Below are positions 16,698 through 25,907 of a stretch of DNA of 53,027 bases, one piece after another. The DNA lies in contig CAMAQH010000026.1 of assembly GCA_945860295.1 (NCBI GenBank), positions 1-53,027 on the forward strand, written 5' to 3'. Source of the stretch: Prosthecobacter debontii (GTDB lineage: Bacteria > Verrucomicrobiota > Verrucomicrobiia > Verrucomicrobiales > Verrucomicrobiaceae). The first letter of the stretch is position 1. Each line of letters starts with the position of its first letter. The notes under the pieces are model-generated. The model did not search any database and was not told the origin of the DNA. It saw nothing but the letters and a program-made list of their open reading frames with translations. Both the position numbers and the translations under genes were made by a program.

Positions 16698-17387
16698 TTA
16701 CTTTTTCAGTTCAGCGGCTGCGACGATCACGGGATCGATCAGCTTCTGGAGGATAATGCGGATAGAACGGATGGCGTCATCATTCGCAGCGATCGGGTAG
16801 TCGATGAGGTTCGGGTCGGCATTGGTATCGACCAAAGCGACAATCGGGATGCCGAGGCGGCGGGACTCGTGGACGGCGATGTGCTCACGGGCTGAGTCCA
16901 CGATGACGACAGCGTCAGGGAACTTGTCCATGCCACGCACGCCACGGAGGTTGCGCTCAAGTTTGATGCGCTCGCGGTTAAGGCTAGCGAGTTCCTTCTT
17001 GGACATGAGTTTGAACTCAGGCTTCTTCTCGATCTCTTCCAGGTAGCAAAGGCGGGCGACGCTCTTGCGGATGGTTTCGAGATTGGTCAGGGTGCCACCA
17101 AGCCAGCGATGATTGACATAGAACTGACCGCAGGCGTCAGCAGCTTCGCGGATGGCTTCTTGAGCTTGGCGCTTGCAACCGACGAAGAGCATGCGCTTGC
17201 CACGGCGGGCGAGGTCTGCCAGGAATTCAGCAGCGACATCGATCTGCTTGACGGTTTCCTCGATGTTGAGGATGTGGATCTGGTTGCGGGAGTCGAGGAT
17301 GAACGGCTTCATCTTCGGGTTCCAACGCTTGGTTTGATGACCGAAGTGGACTCCGGCTTCGACGAGTTCGGCGAGGATCTGGGACAT
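16698..17387 (-). CDS. rpsB: 30S ribosomal protein S2
   Basis: The protein has 229 residues with the S2 signatures: [31 protein letters not shown] and a late [20 protein letters not shown]. It joins the small subunit late and binds S1. The operon rpsB-tsf is conserved across bacteria. A leader of about 140 nt upstream with a hairpin may mediate autoregulation. Confidence 0.98.
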   Translation of the reverse strand: MSQILAELVEAGVHFGHQTKRWNPKMKPFILDSRNQIHILNIEETVKQIDVAAEFLADLARRGKRMLFVGCKRQAQEAIREAADACGQFYVNHRWLGGTLTNLETIRKSVARLCYLEEIEKKPEFKLMSKKELASLNRERIKLERNLRGVRGMDKFPDAVVIVDSAREHIAVHESRRLGIPIVALVDTNADPNLIDYPIAANDDAIRSIRIILQKLIDPVIVAAAELKK

Positions 17388-17560
17388 GTAGTATTTTGAG
17401 GGGTGCTGGTCTTCCGCACGCTGGGTTTAGGGAACGTTGCGCTCAAGGCAGTGAGCCTTGATCCGGGAGACTGGCGGGGTGTTGGTTTCTGAGAAATCTC
17501 CCAGCCGACAAGTGCCGGGCAGGAGGGCGCGCATGGTAAAGGCGAAGTCCATCACGGCAA
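17388..17560 (-). promoter_or_regulatory. rpsB leader and likely promoter
   Basis: On the minus strand a sigma-70-like pair, TTGCCG (17560-17555) and TACCAT (17538-17533), has a 16-bp spacer. This would start transcription near 17525 and give a leader of about 140 nt. The leader contains a 7-bp hairpin TCAAGGC/GCCTTGA (17443-17461) with a 5-nt loop. Leader-mediated control by S2 is known in other bacteria, but I cannot match this to a known S2 motif. Confidence 0.4.
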
Positions 17561-17579
17561 GCGGTTTTTACCAACGAAA

Positions 17580-17609
17580 AGGGGAGGTGCAGCAATCTGC
17601 GCCTCCCCT
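17580..17609 (-). terminator. rho-independent terminator of PQQ-like gene
   Basis: A 13-bp stem (17580-17592 with 17597-17609, one wobble) has a CAAT loop and is followed on the minus strand by TTTTCG. It lies 29 bp beyond the stop of the PQQ-like gene and just ahead of the rpsB promoter. Confidence 0.85.
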
Positions 17610-17638
17610 GAATTCTGGCCGATTTATTGGCTGCAAAC

Positions 17639-18865
17639 TTACTTCCCGCTGACATCAAAGCAGAACAGCAACTCCTGATCGCGCAGGTAGAGCTTGCCGC
17701 CGCTGACGACGGGGTGGGTCCAGACCATGCCCTTGGGATTACGCTGAGTCGTCTGTGGCCCGAGAGTGAAGCGGCCCTGCTCGTCCCAGCCTGTCGGACT
17801 GGCTTTGATCAGGACGACAGTGCCGGTCTTTTCTTCCAAGAGGTAGAAGCTGCCGTCGGCATAATGAATGGCACCTTTGCCGAGAGCTTTCTTTTCGGTC
17901 CACTTCACCGCGCCGGTTTTGAAGTCCATGCAGGTCCAGCCGCCCTTGTCGTTGTAGCCGTAAAGATTGCCTTCCACGAGGATGACGCCGCCGTGATGGT
18001 TCACCATGTCGGTGCTGGCGTAGAGTTCTTCCACGGCATTGCCTGCGCCGATCTTGATCGACTTGCAGCCGACGCCGTAACCTGCGGCGACGAAGACTTG
18101 GCCATCTTTAAAAATAGGTGTCGGGATGACGGCGGTCTTGCCAGGGAACTCGGTCTTCCAGAGCAGCTTGCCATCGGCGGCGTTCACTCCGGCGATGCTC
18201 TGCATGGTGAGCTGGATAAGCTGACGCGCGTCGTTGTGAGAGACGGCGATGATACTGGAATACTGAGCCGGGTCGGTCCACTCAGTGGACTGCCAAGCGG
18301 GCTTGCCGGTGACTTTGTCAAAAGCAGCGAGCGTGCCCTTTGGCCCACCAGGAGTGGCGATGACGAGAGCCCCATCGACCAGCGGGCTTTCGCAGTAGCC
18401 CCAGCCGGGGACTTTGCCGCCGAGTTCGATCATGCTGGCTTTCCAGACTTCCTTTCCATCGGCTGCGCTGAGGCAGACGAGGTTGCCCTTGCCGCTCATG
18501 GCATAAATTTTATCGCCATCCACAGTCGGAGTCGCACGCGGGCCATCGCCCCAGCCATTCGTCAGGAACGCGCCGATTTCAGCGGACCATTTTTCTTTGC
18601 CCGTGGCCACGTCGATGGCGATGACGTACTCAGTCGCGTCACGAGCACCCATCGTGTAAAGCGTGCCACCGACGATTGCAGCTCCGGAATAGCCGAGGCC
18701 GGCGTCTTTATTCATCCAGACCTGCTTAGGTCCAGCGGAAGGCCATTTATTTAATAGGCCGGTTTCAGTGGAGACATCCGAGCGGTCAGCGCCGCGAAAG
18801 GTGGGCCAGTCGGCGGCCTGAGTGGAGATGGCGATGAGCAGTAGAGGGAGGAGATGGATCTTCAT
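17639..18865 (-). CDS. secreted PQQ-like beta-propeller protein
   Basis: The protein has 408 residues with a signal peptide (MKIHLLPLLLIAISTQA, then ADWPTFRG). The WPTFRGADRSDVS start and repeated blades (GYSGAAIVGGTLYTMG; GDKIYAMSGKGNLVCLSAADG; AYCES-like segments) show a PQQ-type propeller, the group often called BamB-like. PVC bacteria have many of these secreted forms. They may bind a ligand or cofactor, but an enzyme function is not shown. ATG 18865 is chosen for the signal peptide over an upstream in-frame Met. It has its own terminator. Confidence 0.83.
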   Translation of the reverse strand: MKIHLLPLLLIAISTQAADWPTFRGADRSDVSTETGLLNKWPSAGPKQVWMNKDAGLGYSGAAIVGGTLYTMGARDATEYVIAIDVATGKEKWSAEIGAFLTNGWGDGPRATPTVDGDKIYAMSGKGNLVCLSAADGKEVWKASMIELGGKVPGWGYCESPLVDGALVIATPGGPKGTLAAFDKVTGKPAWQSTEWTDPAQYSSIIAVSHNDARQLIQLTMQSIAGVNAADGKLLWKTEFPGKTAVIPTPIFKDGQVFVAAGYGVGCKSIKIGAGNAVEELYASTDMVNHHGGVILVEGNLYGYNDKGGWTCMDFKTGAVKWTEKKALGKGAIHYADGSFYLLEEKTGTVVLIKASPTGWDEQGRFTLGPQTTQRNPKGMVWTHPVVSGGKLYLRDQELLFCFDVSGK

Positions 18866-18987
18866 AGCGGGTAAGCAGAACGCTAGATTCAGCACTGAAT
18901 CGTCAGCAAAGACGAGAAAAATTTCATTCCTAATTTCAAGATCATTCCTTTACGTCATGGCGTCTTTGCGTGAAAACCTCCCCGCTC

Positions 18988-19926
18988 ATGTCTCAACCCA
19001 CCCTCATCCTCGGAACTCGCGGTAGCGAACTGGCTCTGACCCAAACTGAAATGGTCACGCAAGAACTGCTGAAAGCGCATCCCGGCTTGAAAGTAGAGCG
19101 CAAGATCATCCTGACCAGCGGTGACAAACGCCAGGACCTGCGCTTCTCCGAGTTCAGCGACGTGGCCCAGGTGGACAAAGGTATCTTCATCAAGGAACTC
19201 GAAATCGCTTTGGCCAATGGCGAGATTGATGCTGCCGTCCACAGCCTCAAGGACATGCCCTCCGATCTTGCTGTTGGATTTCAAATCGCCTCCGTGCTGC
19301 CGCGTGCGCCGATTGAAGATGTGCTGATCACTCGCGATGCCTGCACTCTAGAAACGCTGCCCCAAGGCGCGCGAATCGGCACCAGCAGTGTCCGCCGTGC
19401 CGCTCAGCTCAAGTGGTTGCGGCCTGATGTCGAGATCGTGGAGATCCGTGGCAATGTGCCGACTCGTGTGAAGAAAGTGCTCGGCGAGCAGCCGCTGGAT
19501 GCCGTCATGCTAGCTGCGGCCGGATTGATCCGACTCGGCCTGATGCGCGGCGACCGCATCGAGATCGAAGGCCAGACCATTCACGCGCTGACACTCGATC
19601 CCGTGAAGTTCCTGCCAGCCGCAGGGCAGGGGGCCATCGCCATCGAATGTCGTGCCGGAGATGACGCCACCTTTGCCAAACTCCGCGCACTCAATGATGC
19701 CGATACCGAAACGCGCGTCATCGCCGAGCGCGAGTTTCTGCGCCTGCTCGGCGCAGGCTGCCAGACGCCTGTCGGTGCGCATACTTGGATCATGGGTGAC
19801 CAACTCCACTTCGCGGTTCGTGTCTTCGATGAAGCGGATCTTTCCACCAAGCCGAAGGAACTTGTGATGAGTGGTCCGGCCACTGAGCCGAAGCAGCTCG
19901 CTGCGAGGCTTGCTAGCTCCCTTTGA
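18988..19926 (+). CDS. hemC: porphobilinogen deaminase (hydroxymethylbilane synthase)
   Basis: The protein has 312 residues. It has the N-terminal LGTRGSELALTQ, the HSLKDMPSDL active-site stretch, GTSSVRRAAQL, and the dipyrromethane cofactor Cys in GAGCQTPVG (Cys258). It polymerises four porphobilinogen units into hydroxymethylbilane for heme. ATG 18988 is chosen over GTG 18970. No other heme gene is adjacent. Upstream, 18961-18976 (CGTCTTTGCGTGAAAA) is a sequence I have seen as a frequent intergenic motif in several bacteria, possibly chance here. Confidence 0.95.
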   Translation: MSQPTLILGTRGSELALTQTEMVTQELLKAHPGLKVERKIILTSGDKRQDLRFSEFSDVAQVDKGIFIKELEIALANGEIDAAVHSLKDMPSDLAVGFQIASVLPRAPIEDVLITRDACTLETLPQGARIGTSSVRRAAQLKWLRPDVEIVEIRGNVPTRVKKVLGEQPLDAVMLAAAGLIRLGLMRGDRIEIEGQTIHALTLDPVKFLPAAGQGAIAIECRAGDDATFAKLRALNDADTETRVIAEREFLRLLGAGCQTPVGAHTWIMGDQLHFAVRVFDEADLSTKPKELVMSGPATEPKQLAARLASSL

Positions 19927-19993
19927 TGAGTATGTGAGGTCATTGCATTTCCGCACTTGCCATCTAGGGGGCGACTCCCTAGCCTCCGCGCTC

Positions 19994-20305
19994 ATGTCTG
20001 ACCAAAAATCACCCGTCGATTGGGAACGCCTCGAAGCGAAGCCTGAATTCCGTGCTCTTCTCAGCAAAAAGGCGCGCTTCATCATCAGTGCTACGATCTT
20101 CTTCATGAGCTATTATTTGGCTCTGCCTATCCTCGTGGGTTATTTTCCTGAGCTGATGAAAATGAAGGTCTGGGGTGAGGTGAACATCGCCTACGTCTTC
20201 GCGCTTTCTCAGTTCTTCATGGCTTGGATCATGGCCTTCGTTTACGTCCGCGCCGCGACTGGCTGGGACAAATCTGCCGCCAGTGTCATCAGCGATCAGC
20301 GCTGA
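19994..20305 (+). CDS. DUF485 small membrane protein
   Basis: The protein has 103 residues with two membrane helices (FIISATIFFMSYYLALPILVG; IAYVFALSQFFMAWIMAFVY) and the conserved P-E-F-x-x-L-x-x-K-K start. DUF485 proteins (YjcH type) are encoded directly before acetate symporters of the ActP family and probably support them. The gene ends 34 bp before the symporter start, so the two form an operon. Confidence 0.9.
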   Translation: MSDQKSPVDWERLEAKPEFRALLSKKARFIISATIFFMSYYLALPILVGYFPELMKMKVWGEVNIAYVFALSQFFMAWIMAFVYVRAATGWDKSAASVISDQR

Positions 20306-20339
20306 TCAGAACTTCGTTATTCATCATTCCCCCTCTTCC

Positions 20340-21914
20340 ATGTCCATCTCACTCATCATGTTCCTCAGCTTCGTGGCCTTCACGTTGCTCATCACTTTCT
20401 GGGCTGCCAAGCGCAACACAGGTGCCAGTGCCTACTTCGCCGCTGGGCGCAATATCACAGGCTGGCAAAACGGTCTCGCCGTCGCGGGCGACTACATGAG
20501 CGCGGCTTCATTTTTGGGTATTTCAGGCATGATCTGCTTCTATGGTTACGACGGCTTCATGTATTCCGTCGGCTTCCTTGTCGCCTACATCACCGTGCTT
20601 CTCGTCGTCGCTGAGCCGCTGAGAAACGCAGGCAAATACACCATGGCTGATCTTCTGGCTTACCGCCTGAAGCCACGCCCGGTGCGTGCGATGGCGTCTC
20701 TCAGCACGCTGACCGTCTCGACCTTTTACATGATTGCTCAAATGGTGGGTGCAGGTGTCATCATCAAGCGACTCATCGGACTCGACTTTGCTCCTGCTGT
20801 CATCGGCGTCGGTGTGCTCATGCTCGTCTATGTCGTGTTCGGCGGCATGTTGGCCACGACTTGGGTGCAGATCATCAAAGCCCTACTGCTCATGGCGGGT
20901 GCTATCTTGCTGAGCTATCTTGTCCTTCAGTTTCACGACTTCAGCTTCACGAACTTCTTTAATGCAGTCTCTCACGCTGACTATGCAGGCACCGCAGAGC
21001 CAAAGAACCTGCTCGAACCTGGCCTGAAATATGGCGTCGCCGTCGCCGGGCCATGGGGGCCGTTGGATCTCGTTTCGCTTGGGCTAGGTCTCGTGCTCGG
21101 CACCGCAGGCTTGCCGCATATTCTGGTGCGTTTTTATACCGTGCCGGATGCCAAAACAGCACGCTCCAGTGTCGTCTGGGCCATGGCCATCATAGGCGTC
21201 TTCTACATCATGACCACCTTCTTTGGCTTCGGTGCTGCGACCATCCTGAAGAAAGCCCTCATCCTTACCGCTGATGGTAAACCCGACACCAACATGGTGG
21301 CTCCCATCCTCGCCCAGCAGCTCGGTGGTGAACTCTTCTTCGCCTTCATCAGCGCCGTCGCCTTTGCCACCATTCTTGCTGTGGTCGCGGGTTTAACCAT
21401 GAGTGCTAGCGCCTCATTTGCGCATGACTTTTATTCAAACGTCATCCATCACGGCAAAGAGAATCGCCCCGGCCAAGAAGTGAAAGTGGCACGCATCACC
21501 GCTTTTGTCGTTGGAGCCATTAGCATCGGCATCGCCATCTACCTCGGCCCCGGCGTGAATGCCGCTTTCCTCGTCGGTCTTGCCTTCGCCGTAGCTGCGA
21601 GTGCCAACCTGCCGGTCATCATTTTTAGCGTCTTCTGGAAGCGCTTCAACACCAGCGGAGCCGTGGCCGGACTCACCGTGGGACTTGCCTCCGCCATCAT
21701 CCTCATCCTGCTCAGTCCGAATGGACTCTTCGGCAAAGCCGGTGCCATTTTCCCGCTGGAGAATCCCGGTATCGTCAGCATCCCGCTTGGCTTTCTCGCG
21801 GCCTATCTAGGTACCATCCTCACACCGCGTGATCTTGAAGCCGAAGCCAAGTTTGCTGAACTCACCGTCCGCGCCCACACCGGCCTCGGTGCAGAGAAAG
21901 CAACGGCGCATTGA
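20340..21914 (+). CDS. ActP-like cation/acetate symporter (SSS family)
   Basis: The protein has 524 residues and about 13 membrane segments. The sodium:solute symporter signature region (AAGRNITGWQNGLAVAGDYM; SAASFLGISGM) and the ActP-like central segments (GAGVIIKRLIG, GGMLATTWVQIIKA, GTAGLPHILVRFYTVPDAK) are clear. It would carry acetate or a similar small carboxylate with a cation into the cell. Pairing with DUF485 supports the ActP assignment, but the substrate is inferred. ATG 20340 is chosen because it starts the first helix. Confidence 0.88.
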   Translation: MSISLIMFLSFVAFTLLITFWAAKRNTGASAYFAAGRNITGWQNGLAVAGDYMSAASFLGISGMICFYGYDGFMYSVGFLVAYITVLLVVAEPLRNAGKYTMADLLAYRLKPRPVRAMASLSTLTVSTFYMIAQMVGAGVIIKRLIGLDFAPAVIGVGVLMLVYVVFGGMLATTWVQIIKALLLMAGAILLSYLVLQFHDFSFTNFFNAVSHADYAGTAEPKNLLEPGLKYGVAVAGPWGPLDLVSLGLGLVLGTAGLPHILVRFYTVPDAKTARSSVVWAMAIIGVFYIMTTFFGFGAATILKKALILTADGKPDTNMVAPILAQQLGGELFFAFISAVAFATILAVVAGLTMSASASFAHDFYSNVIHHGKENRPGQEVKVARITAFVVGAISIGIAIYLGPGVNAAFLVGLAFAVAASANLPVIIFSVFWKRFNTSGAVAGLTVGLASAIILILLSPNGLFGKAGAIFPLENPGIVSIPLGFLAAYLGTILTPRDLEAEAKFAELTVRAHTGLGAEKATAH

Positions 21915-21932
21915 TCTGAGAATGGCTCTGAC

Positions 21933-22472
21933 ATGATCAAACTCATCCTCTGCCTCACCCTACCGCTCTACTTGCTCGACCAATGGTCGAAGAATTGGGT
22001 CGTCGCGAACTTCGATCTGCATGGTCGCGAAGATGAAGTGATCAAGGGCACCTTCTGGCTGCACCACATCGCAAACACGGGCGTCGCCTTTGGCTTGTTC
22101 AATGGCACGCAGTATGCCAACTACGCCTTTGGAGTGATCTCGCTCTCAGCTTTAGCTTTCATCATCTGGATGTATCGCAGCGGGGCATTCCCCGGCTGGA
22201 TGAGCAAGACAGCCGTGGCTCTGCTCATCTCGGGTATCTTTGGAAACCTCACCGATCGCGTGTTCCGTGCTCATGATGATGGCAAGCTCTTCGGTGGTGG
22301 TTTTCTCGATGGCTATGTCGTCGATTTCCTGCGCTTCGATTTCGGCTTCCCTCCCTTCAATCCCTGGCCGTCCTTCAATGTCGCTGACTCTTGTGTCGTC
22401 GTCGCCGCTATCCTTCTGGCGCTGGCTTCCTTCATGGAGCAACCGCCGAAGAAGACCGTGGCAAAAAACTGA
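21933..22472 (+). CDS. lspA: lipoprotein signal peptidase (signal peptidase II)
   Basis: The protein has 179 residues with four membrane helices. The catalytic aspartates are at VVDFLRF (Asp131) and FNVADSC (Asp152), and the GNLTDR and NTGVAFG motifs are present. It cleaves the signal peptide of prolipoproteins after lipid addition, in the inner membrane. It lies 18 bp after the symporter. Several proteins in the window have lipobox-like sites and are possible clients. Confidence 0.95.
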   Translation: MIKLILCLTLPLYLLDQWSKNWVVANFDLHGREDEVIKGTFWLHHIANTGVAFGLFNGTQYANYAFGVISLSALAFIIWMYRSGAFPGWMSKTAVALLISGIFGNLTDRVFRAHDDGKLFGGGFLDGYVVDFLRFDFGFPPFNPWPSFNVADSCVVVAAILLALASFMEQPPKKTVAKN

Positions 22473-22520
22473 AGTGGCTGTCATACATGCTTCAGGTCCG
22501 GGTCACTCACCGGGAAATGA

Positions 22521-23045
22521 ATGGAGCGCGAAACTGCCGATCAACTCGAAAGCCTGCACCCAGAAGCCTTTGGCTGGGCGCTTCACTGCTGCGCTGGCGA
22601 CCACTCCCGGGCGGAGGATGTGATGCAAAATGCTTATCTCAAGCTGGCCTCAGATCGTCTGAAATTCGCCGCATCATCGAGCTTCAAGACTTGGTGGTTC
22701 GGAGTCATTCGACTCACCGCCCACGAGGAATTCAGGCGGCTGCGCTATCGGGAATCTTTGCTCGGCAAGCTGCTGCTTCAACTCAGCGGAGACAGTCACG
22801 ATCCGCGCCCCTCGCCTTCAAGGCAGGTCGAATTGGACGAACAAACGCTGCAGCTCCGAGCCTGTCTCTCCCAGTTGCCGGCACGGCAGGCAGAGGTGCT
22901 GCATCTCGTCTTCTACCAAGACTTATCTATTAGCGAAGCCGCCGCCATCATGAAAGTCAGCATCGGCTCCGTGCGCCAGCATTACGAACGCGGCAAAGCT
23001 CGAATGCGCAGCCTGCTACAACCCAACACCGATCATGAATCCTGA
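22521..23045 (+). CDS. ECF-type RNA polymerase sigma factor
   Basis: The protein has 174 residues with region 2 (RAEDVMQNAYLKLASD; FKTWWFGVIRLTAHEEFRRLR) and a region 4 helix-turn-helix (LPARQAEVLHLVFYQDLSISEAAAIMKVSIGSVRQHYERGK). It directs transcription of a small regulon in response to an envelope or other signal. The stop overlaps the next gene by 11 bp, which points to translational coupling with a likely membrane anti-sigma. It begins a four-gene cassette. Confidence 0.92.
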   Translation: MERETADQLESLHPEAFGWALHCCAGDHSRAEDVMQNAYLKLASDRLKFAASSSFKTWWFGVIRLTAHEEFRRLRYRESLLGKLLLQLSGDSHDPRPSPSRQVELDEQTLQLRACLSQLPARQAEVLHLVFYQDLSISEAAAIMKVSIGSVRQHYERGKARMRSLLQPNTDHES

Positions 23046-23367
23046 ACCCGATCACGACTTACGCGCGCGATTCTCCGCTCAGCGCCGTGCCGATCAAGAG
23101 CACGCCCCTGCATGGCATCCGCGTGTGCTTCAGGCCGCATCAAAAGCGTCCGAATTCCGCCTGCCATGCTGGCTGCCGATCACCGCCGCTGCCTGCCTGC
23201 TGCTGAGTCTGACTCTACTACAACGATCAGAAACGCCCGACCTCGTAGCAGCACTGCCTGTGCTGTTTGAGGAGCCCGATGAGCCGCTCTTTGCCAGTCT
23301 CGATAACACGTCAGCCAACCCCAGTGATTTCCTTTTGCCAACTTACCTCACCATCCAACTACCATGA
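23035..23367 (+). CDS. short single-pass membrane protein, probable anti-sigma
   Basis: The protein has 110 residues: a charged N-terminal part (ARFSAQRRADQEHAPAW), one membrane helix (LPITAAACLLLSLTLL) and an acidic extracytoplasmic tail. It lacks an obvious zinc-binding anti-sigma domain (HxxxCxxC). Overlap with the sigma gene and the single-pass topology suggest an anti-sigma role by position only. It overlaps the next gene by 4 bp (ATGA). Confidence 0.7.
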   Translation: MNPEPDHDLRARFSAQRRADQEHAPAWHPRVLQAASKASEFRLPCWLPITAAACLLLSLTLLQRSETPDLVAALPVLFEEPDEPLFASLDNTSANPSDFLLPTYLTIQLP

Positions 23368-24200
23368 AACTCATCCTCAGCTCATTGCTTATTTTAACCA
23401 CTCTGGCTCAGGCCGGACCCGAGGCGTGGTTCCAGCATGGACTCATCATGCCAGAGGCCATCGCCACGCTGAAATCCGAACTCGAACTCACCGCCGATCA
23501 GGAGTCGAAAATGCAGGCTGTCGTCAGTGAAGCGCGTGCCACCGCCGAGCCTCTGGAGCAAGCCGTGAAAGAGCAGCAAAAAGTCTTTAACGACACTCTG
23601 CGTAATCGCGAGAAAAATGCTGATGCCGCGAGTGCCGCACTTACCCATCTTCTGGAGTCCGAGGCTCCGGTGAAGCAACTGCAACTGCGCACACTCGTTC
23701 AGTTGCGCGACCTCATGACGCCCGAGCAGCAAAAGAAAGCCATGACCTTGGCCCTGCAAAAAAATGTCAACAAGGGCGATCTCGAAGCTCGCGTGAAGAC
23801 CAAGGCCGAGAAGCTACGTGCGGCAGTCGATTCACTCGGAATCAAAGCCACTCAAGCCATGAGCGAGCGCGGTGGAGAGATCGAATCCATGATCCGTGGC
23901 GGTGAGTGGACTCAGGCTGAGCAAGCACTCGATAAGCTCATCATCGAAAGCGGAACCAATGAACCCGAGACCACGGAAGCCCTGGATTTCAGCAAATACG
24001 AAACCGGCAATGTGGATATCGAAGTCTTGAGGCAGCGTCTTGATAATGTGCAGGCCAATGCCCAATCAATCATCTCACTGCCGCTCATTCGTCAGTTCAT
24101 CAAAGCTAAGGAAGCGCTGGAACAAGCCAAGAGTGCTCAGGATGCTGAGTTGGTTGGCCGCATCCTCACCTGGGGTGAAAGCAAACTCGCCAAACAGTAA
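23364..24200 (+). CDS. periplasmic helical protein with LTxxQ-type motifs
   Basis: The protein has 278 residues with a signal peptide (MKLILSSLLILTTLAQA). The mature part is largely helical and charged, with LTADQ (in ELELTADQESKMQ) and MTPEQ (in LMTPEQQKKAM), resembling the Spy/CpxP LTxxQ pattern. Such proteins sense envelope stress or act as chaperones. The fit is by motif only, since the protein is longer than classical CpxP. It lies in a sigma/membrane-protein cassette, which suits a stress-output role. Confidence 0.65.
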   Translation: MKLILSSLLILTTLAQAGPEAWFQHGLIMPEAIATLKSELELTADQESKMQAVVSEARATAEPLEQAVKEQQKVFNDTLRNREKNADAASAALTHLLESEAPVKQLQLRTLVQLRDLMTPEQQKKAMTLALQKNVNKGDLEARVKTKAEKLRAAVDSLGIKATQAMSERGGEIESMIRGGEWTQAEQALDKLIIESGTNEPETTEALDFSKYETGNVDIEVLRQRLDNVQANAQSIISLPLIRQFIKAKEALEQAKSAQDAELVGRILTWGESKLAKQ

Positions 24201-24204
24201 TTCC

Positions 24205-25617
24205 ATGCGCTGTTTGATACTCTCGATCTGCCTCGTTTCGGCAGCACATGCATTGACTCCTGCTGATGCTGAATCACGTCTGAAGATGGCCATGCAAATC
24301 GCCCGTGAGCGTAATGATCGGGCTCTCGTGTCTGAAGTTGAAAAGCTAGGTCGTCGCTTCAAAGAAGCTCTGCCCGCAGACGCTGAGGTGCAGATTGCAA
24401 AGCTGGAAATCAAGGTCGGCATCGATGCAGGCGGCTGGTCCATGGCTGGCCAGCCACTGGCTCATCCCACGCCGGAGATGATCGAGAAATACAAGCCGCT
24501 CGTTAAGCAACTCCAAGAGGCAATGCAAACCGATGATCCTGCAAAAGTGCGCGCCGTGACCGCAGAGATGCTCGTCGTGCTCGGTGATCAGGCCGGCGTG
24601 CCCGACGGTCGGCGCATGGGAAAGAAGCCGAAAGGCACACAGCTCACCGAAGCTGCAGCGACGAAACTTTTCCTCGATGCGCTGAAAAGCCTGGGCCGCC
24701 CACTGCGCTCGCTCATGGCTGGTGAGCCACTGCCAGATCAGATGCTACGCCTCTACGGCTACGCGCTCCAGGCTTGTGCTCACATTCAGCCTTTTGTCGT
24801 GAAGCATCAGCCAGACGCGCTGCCAGAAATCACCAAGCTCGCAGCAGGCTGTGCCAAAATCCTCACAACCTTGCAGCAGCCAGAAGGCCATTTTCCTTTT
24901 CCAGATCTACGCGGAAGAAACATCCGCTTTGGCGACATGATCACGCGCCAGCTTGATGCAGGTAAAGTTGAGGTTAAAGACGGCTGGCTCATCACTGCCG
25001 ATCCTGATGGCGGATCACAGTTTGATACCAGCGTCTGCGGCATCGCCATGTTGCACGCGGGTGAGGTCTTCAAAAACGAAGCCTGGATCGCCGCTGGCAA
25101 GCGCGCCGCCGAATGGGCACTTCAGCAAAAATGCTGCGCCAACTTTAACTACAACGCCTTCTCCGTCTCACTGCTCGCCAATGCCTATCGTCTGACCAAG
25201 GACGAACGCTTTGTCAAAAGCGCGCTGCACAAATTTCGCGTCGGAGTGGCACCTGGACAGGCTCCAAATGGTCGCTGGATGGACGCCCACAATGCGCGCA
25301 CCGTTTATCACATCATCATCCTGCGCTCGCTTGGTGATCTCGCCGCGGTGGTCAAAGATGAGCGTGCTGAAGTCGATGCCGTGGCCCGGCCCGCGATCAA
25401 AGCGCTGCTCAACGAGTTTGAGGCCATGGGCATCACCGTCGAAGCACTTCCTGAGATGCTTACCGTGTCAGCTTTGTATTCTGATGATGCACGTCTTAAA
25501 GCTGCCGTGTCACTGATGGCCAGCTCACTGATCGAGAAGTCAACGGATGGCAAACAAGTCAAAATGGGCGCGCAGCCAAACCAACTTGCGGTCGTGCCGC
25601 AGGTTTCGATTCCCTGA
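24205..25617 (+). CDS. secreted alpha-helical (toroid-like) protein of unknown function
   Basis: The protein has 470 residues with a signal peptide (MRCLILSICLVSAAHA). The first 200 residues are helical and rich in Glu/Lys/Leu. The second half shows repeated helical pairs (FDTSVCGIAMLHAGEVFKNE; WIAAGKRAAEWALQQKCCAN; FSVSLLANAYRLTKDERFVKSALH), like an alpha/alpha toroid seen in sugar-processing enzymes. No catalytic motif is identified. ATG 24205 is chosen because it gives the signal peptide. It starts 4 bp after the LTxxQ gene, so it belongs to the same operon. Confidence 0.65.
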   Translation: MRCLILSICLVSAAHALTPADAESRLKMAMQIARERNDRALVSEVEKLGRRFKEALPADAEVQIAKLEIKVGIDAGGWSMAGQPLAHPTPEMIEKYKPLVKQLQEAMQTDDPAKVRAVTAEMLVVLGDQAGVPDGRRMGKKPKGTQLTEAAATKLFLDALKSLGRPLRSLMAGEPLPDQMLRLYGYALQACAHIQPFVVKHQPDALPEITKLAAGCAKILTTLQQPEGHFPFPDLRGRNIRFGDMITRQLDAGKVEVKDGWLITADPDGGSQFDTSVCGIAMLHAGEVFKNEAWIAAGKRAAEWALQQKCCANFNYNAFSVSLLANAYRLTKDERFVKSALHKFRVGVAPGQAPNGRWMDAHNARTVYHIIILRSLGDLAAVVKDERAEVDAVARPAIKALLNEFEAMGITVEALPEMLTVSALYSDDARLKAAVSLMASSLIEKSTDGKQVKMGAQPNQLAVVPQVSIP

Positions 25618-25656
25618 CGACTTGCCACAGTGCCATCACGGCCTAGCCTGTGATTC

Positions 25657-25905
25657 ATGGACACCTACCTCGCCTTCGTCACCCCAGTGCTCACCGTGCT
25701 GTGGTCGCTGATTTGCTTGCGCATTTACACGATGATCTCTGTCGAAAATCCAGGTCAACGGCGACTCATCGCCATCAGCGGAGCCGTGGGTGCCGCGCTG
25801 ATTTATGTGTTGGCCTCGCATGTGGTCGCCATTATCGAGGCACCCCTGGCCAGCGACGCTCCGCCTGCCGATGAGTCTCGGGTTCGAGTGCAGGCGAGAC
25901 CTTGA
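25657..25905 (+). CDS. small two-helix membrane protein
   Basis: The protein has 82 residues with two hydrophobic segments (TYLAFVTPVLTVLWSLICL; RLIAISGAVGAALIYVLAS) and a polar acidic C-terminus. The family is not recognised. It ends 2 bp before the converging heme-c-like gene. Confidence 0.55.
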   Translation: MDTYLAFVTPVLTVLWSLICLRIYTMISVENPGQRRLIAISGAVGAALIYVLASHVVAIIEAPLASDAPPADESRVRVQARP

Positions 25906-25907
25906 AT

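Noticed and set aside
16058..16756. 232-residue plus-strand frame over tsf and rpsB end
   Set aside because: Antisense shadow of two certain genes.
17627..18754. 375-residue plus-strand frame opposite the PQQ-like gene
   Set aside because: No signature; the minus-strand gene has signal peptide, propeller repeats and a terminator.
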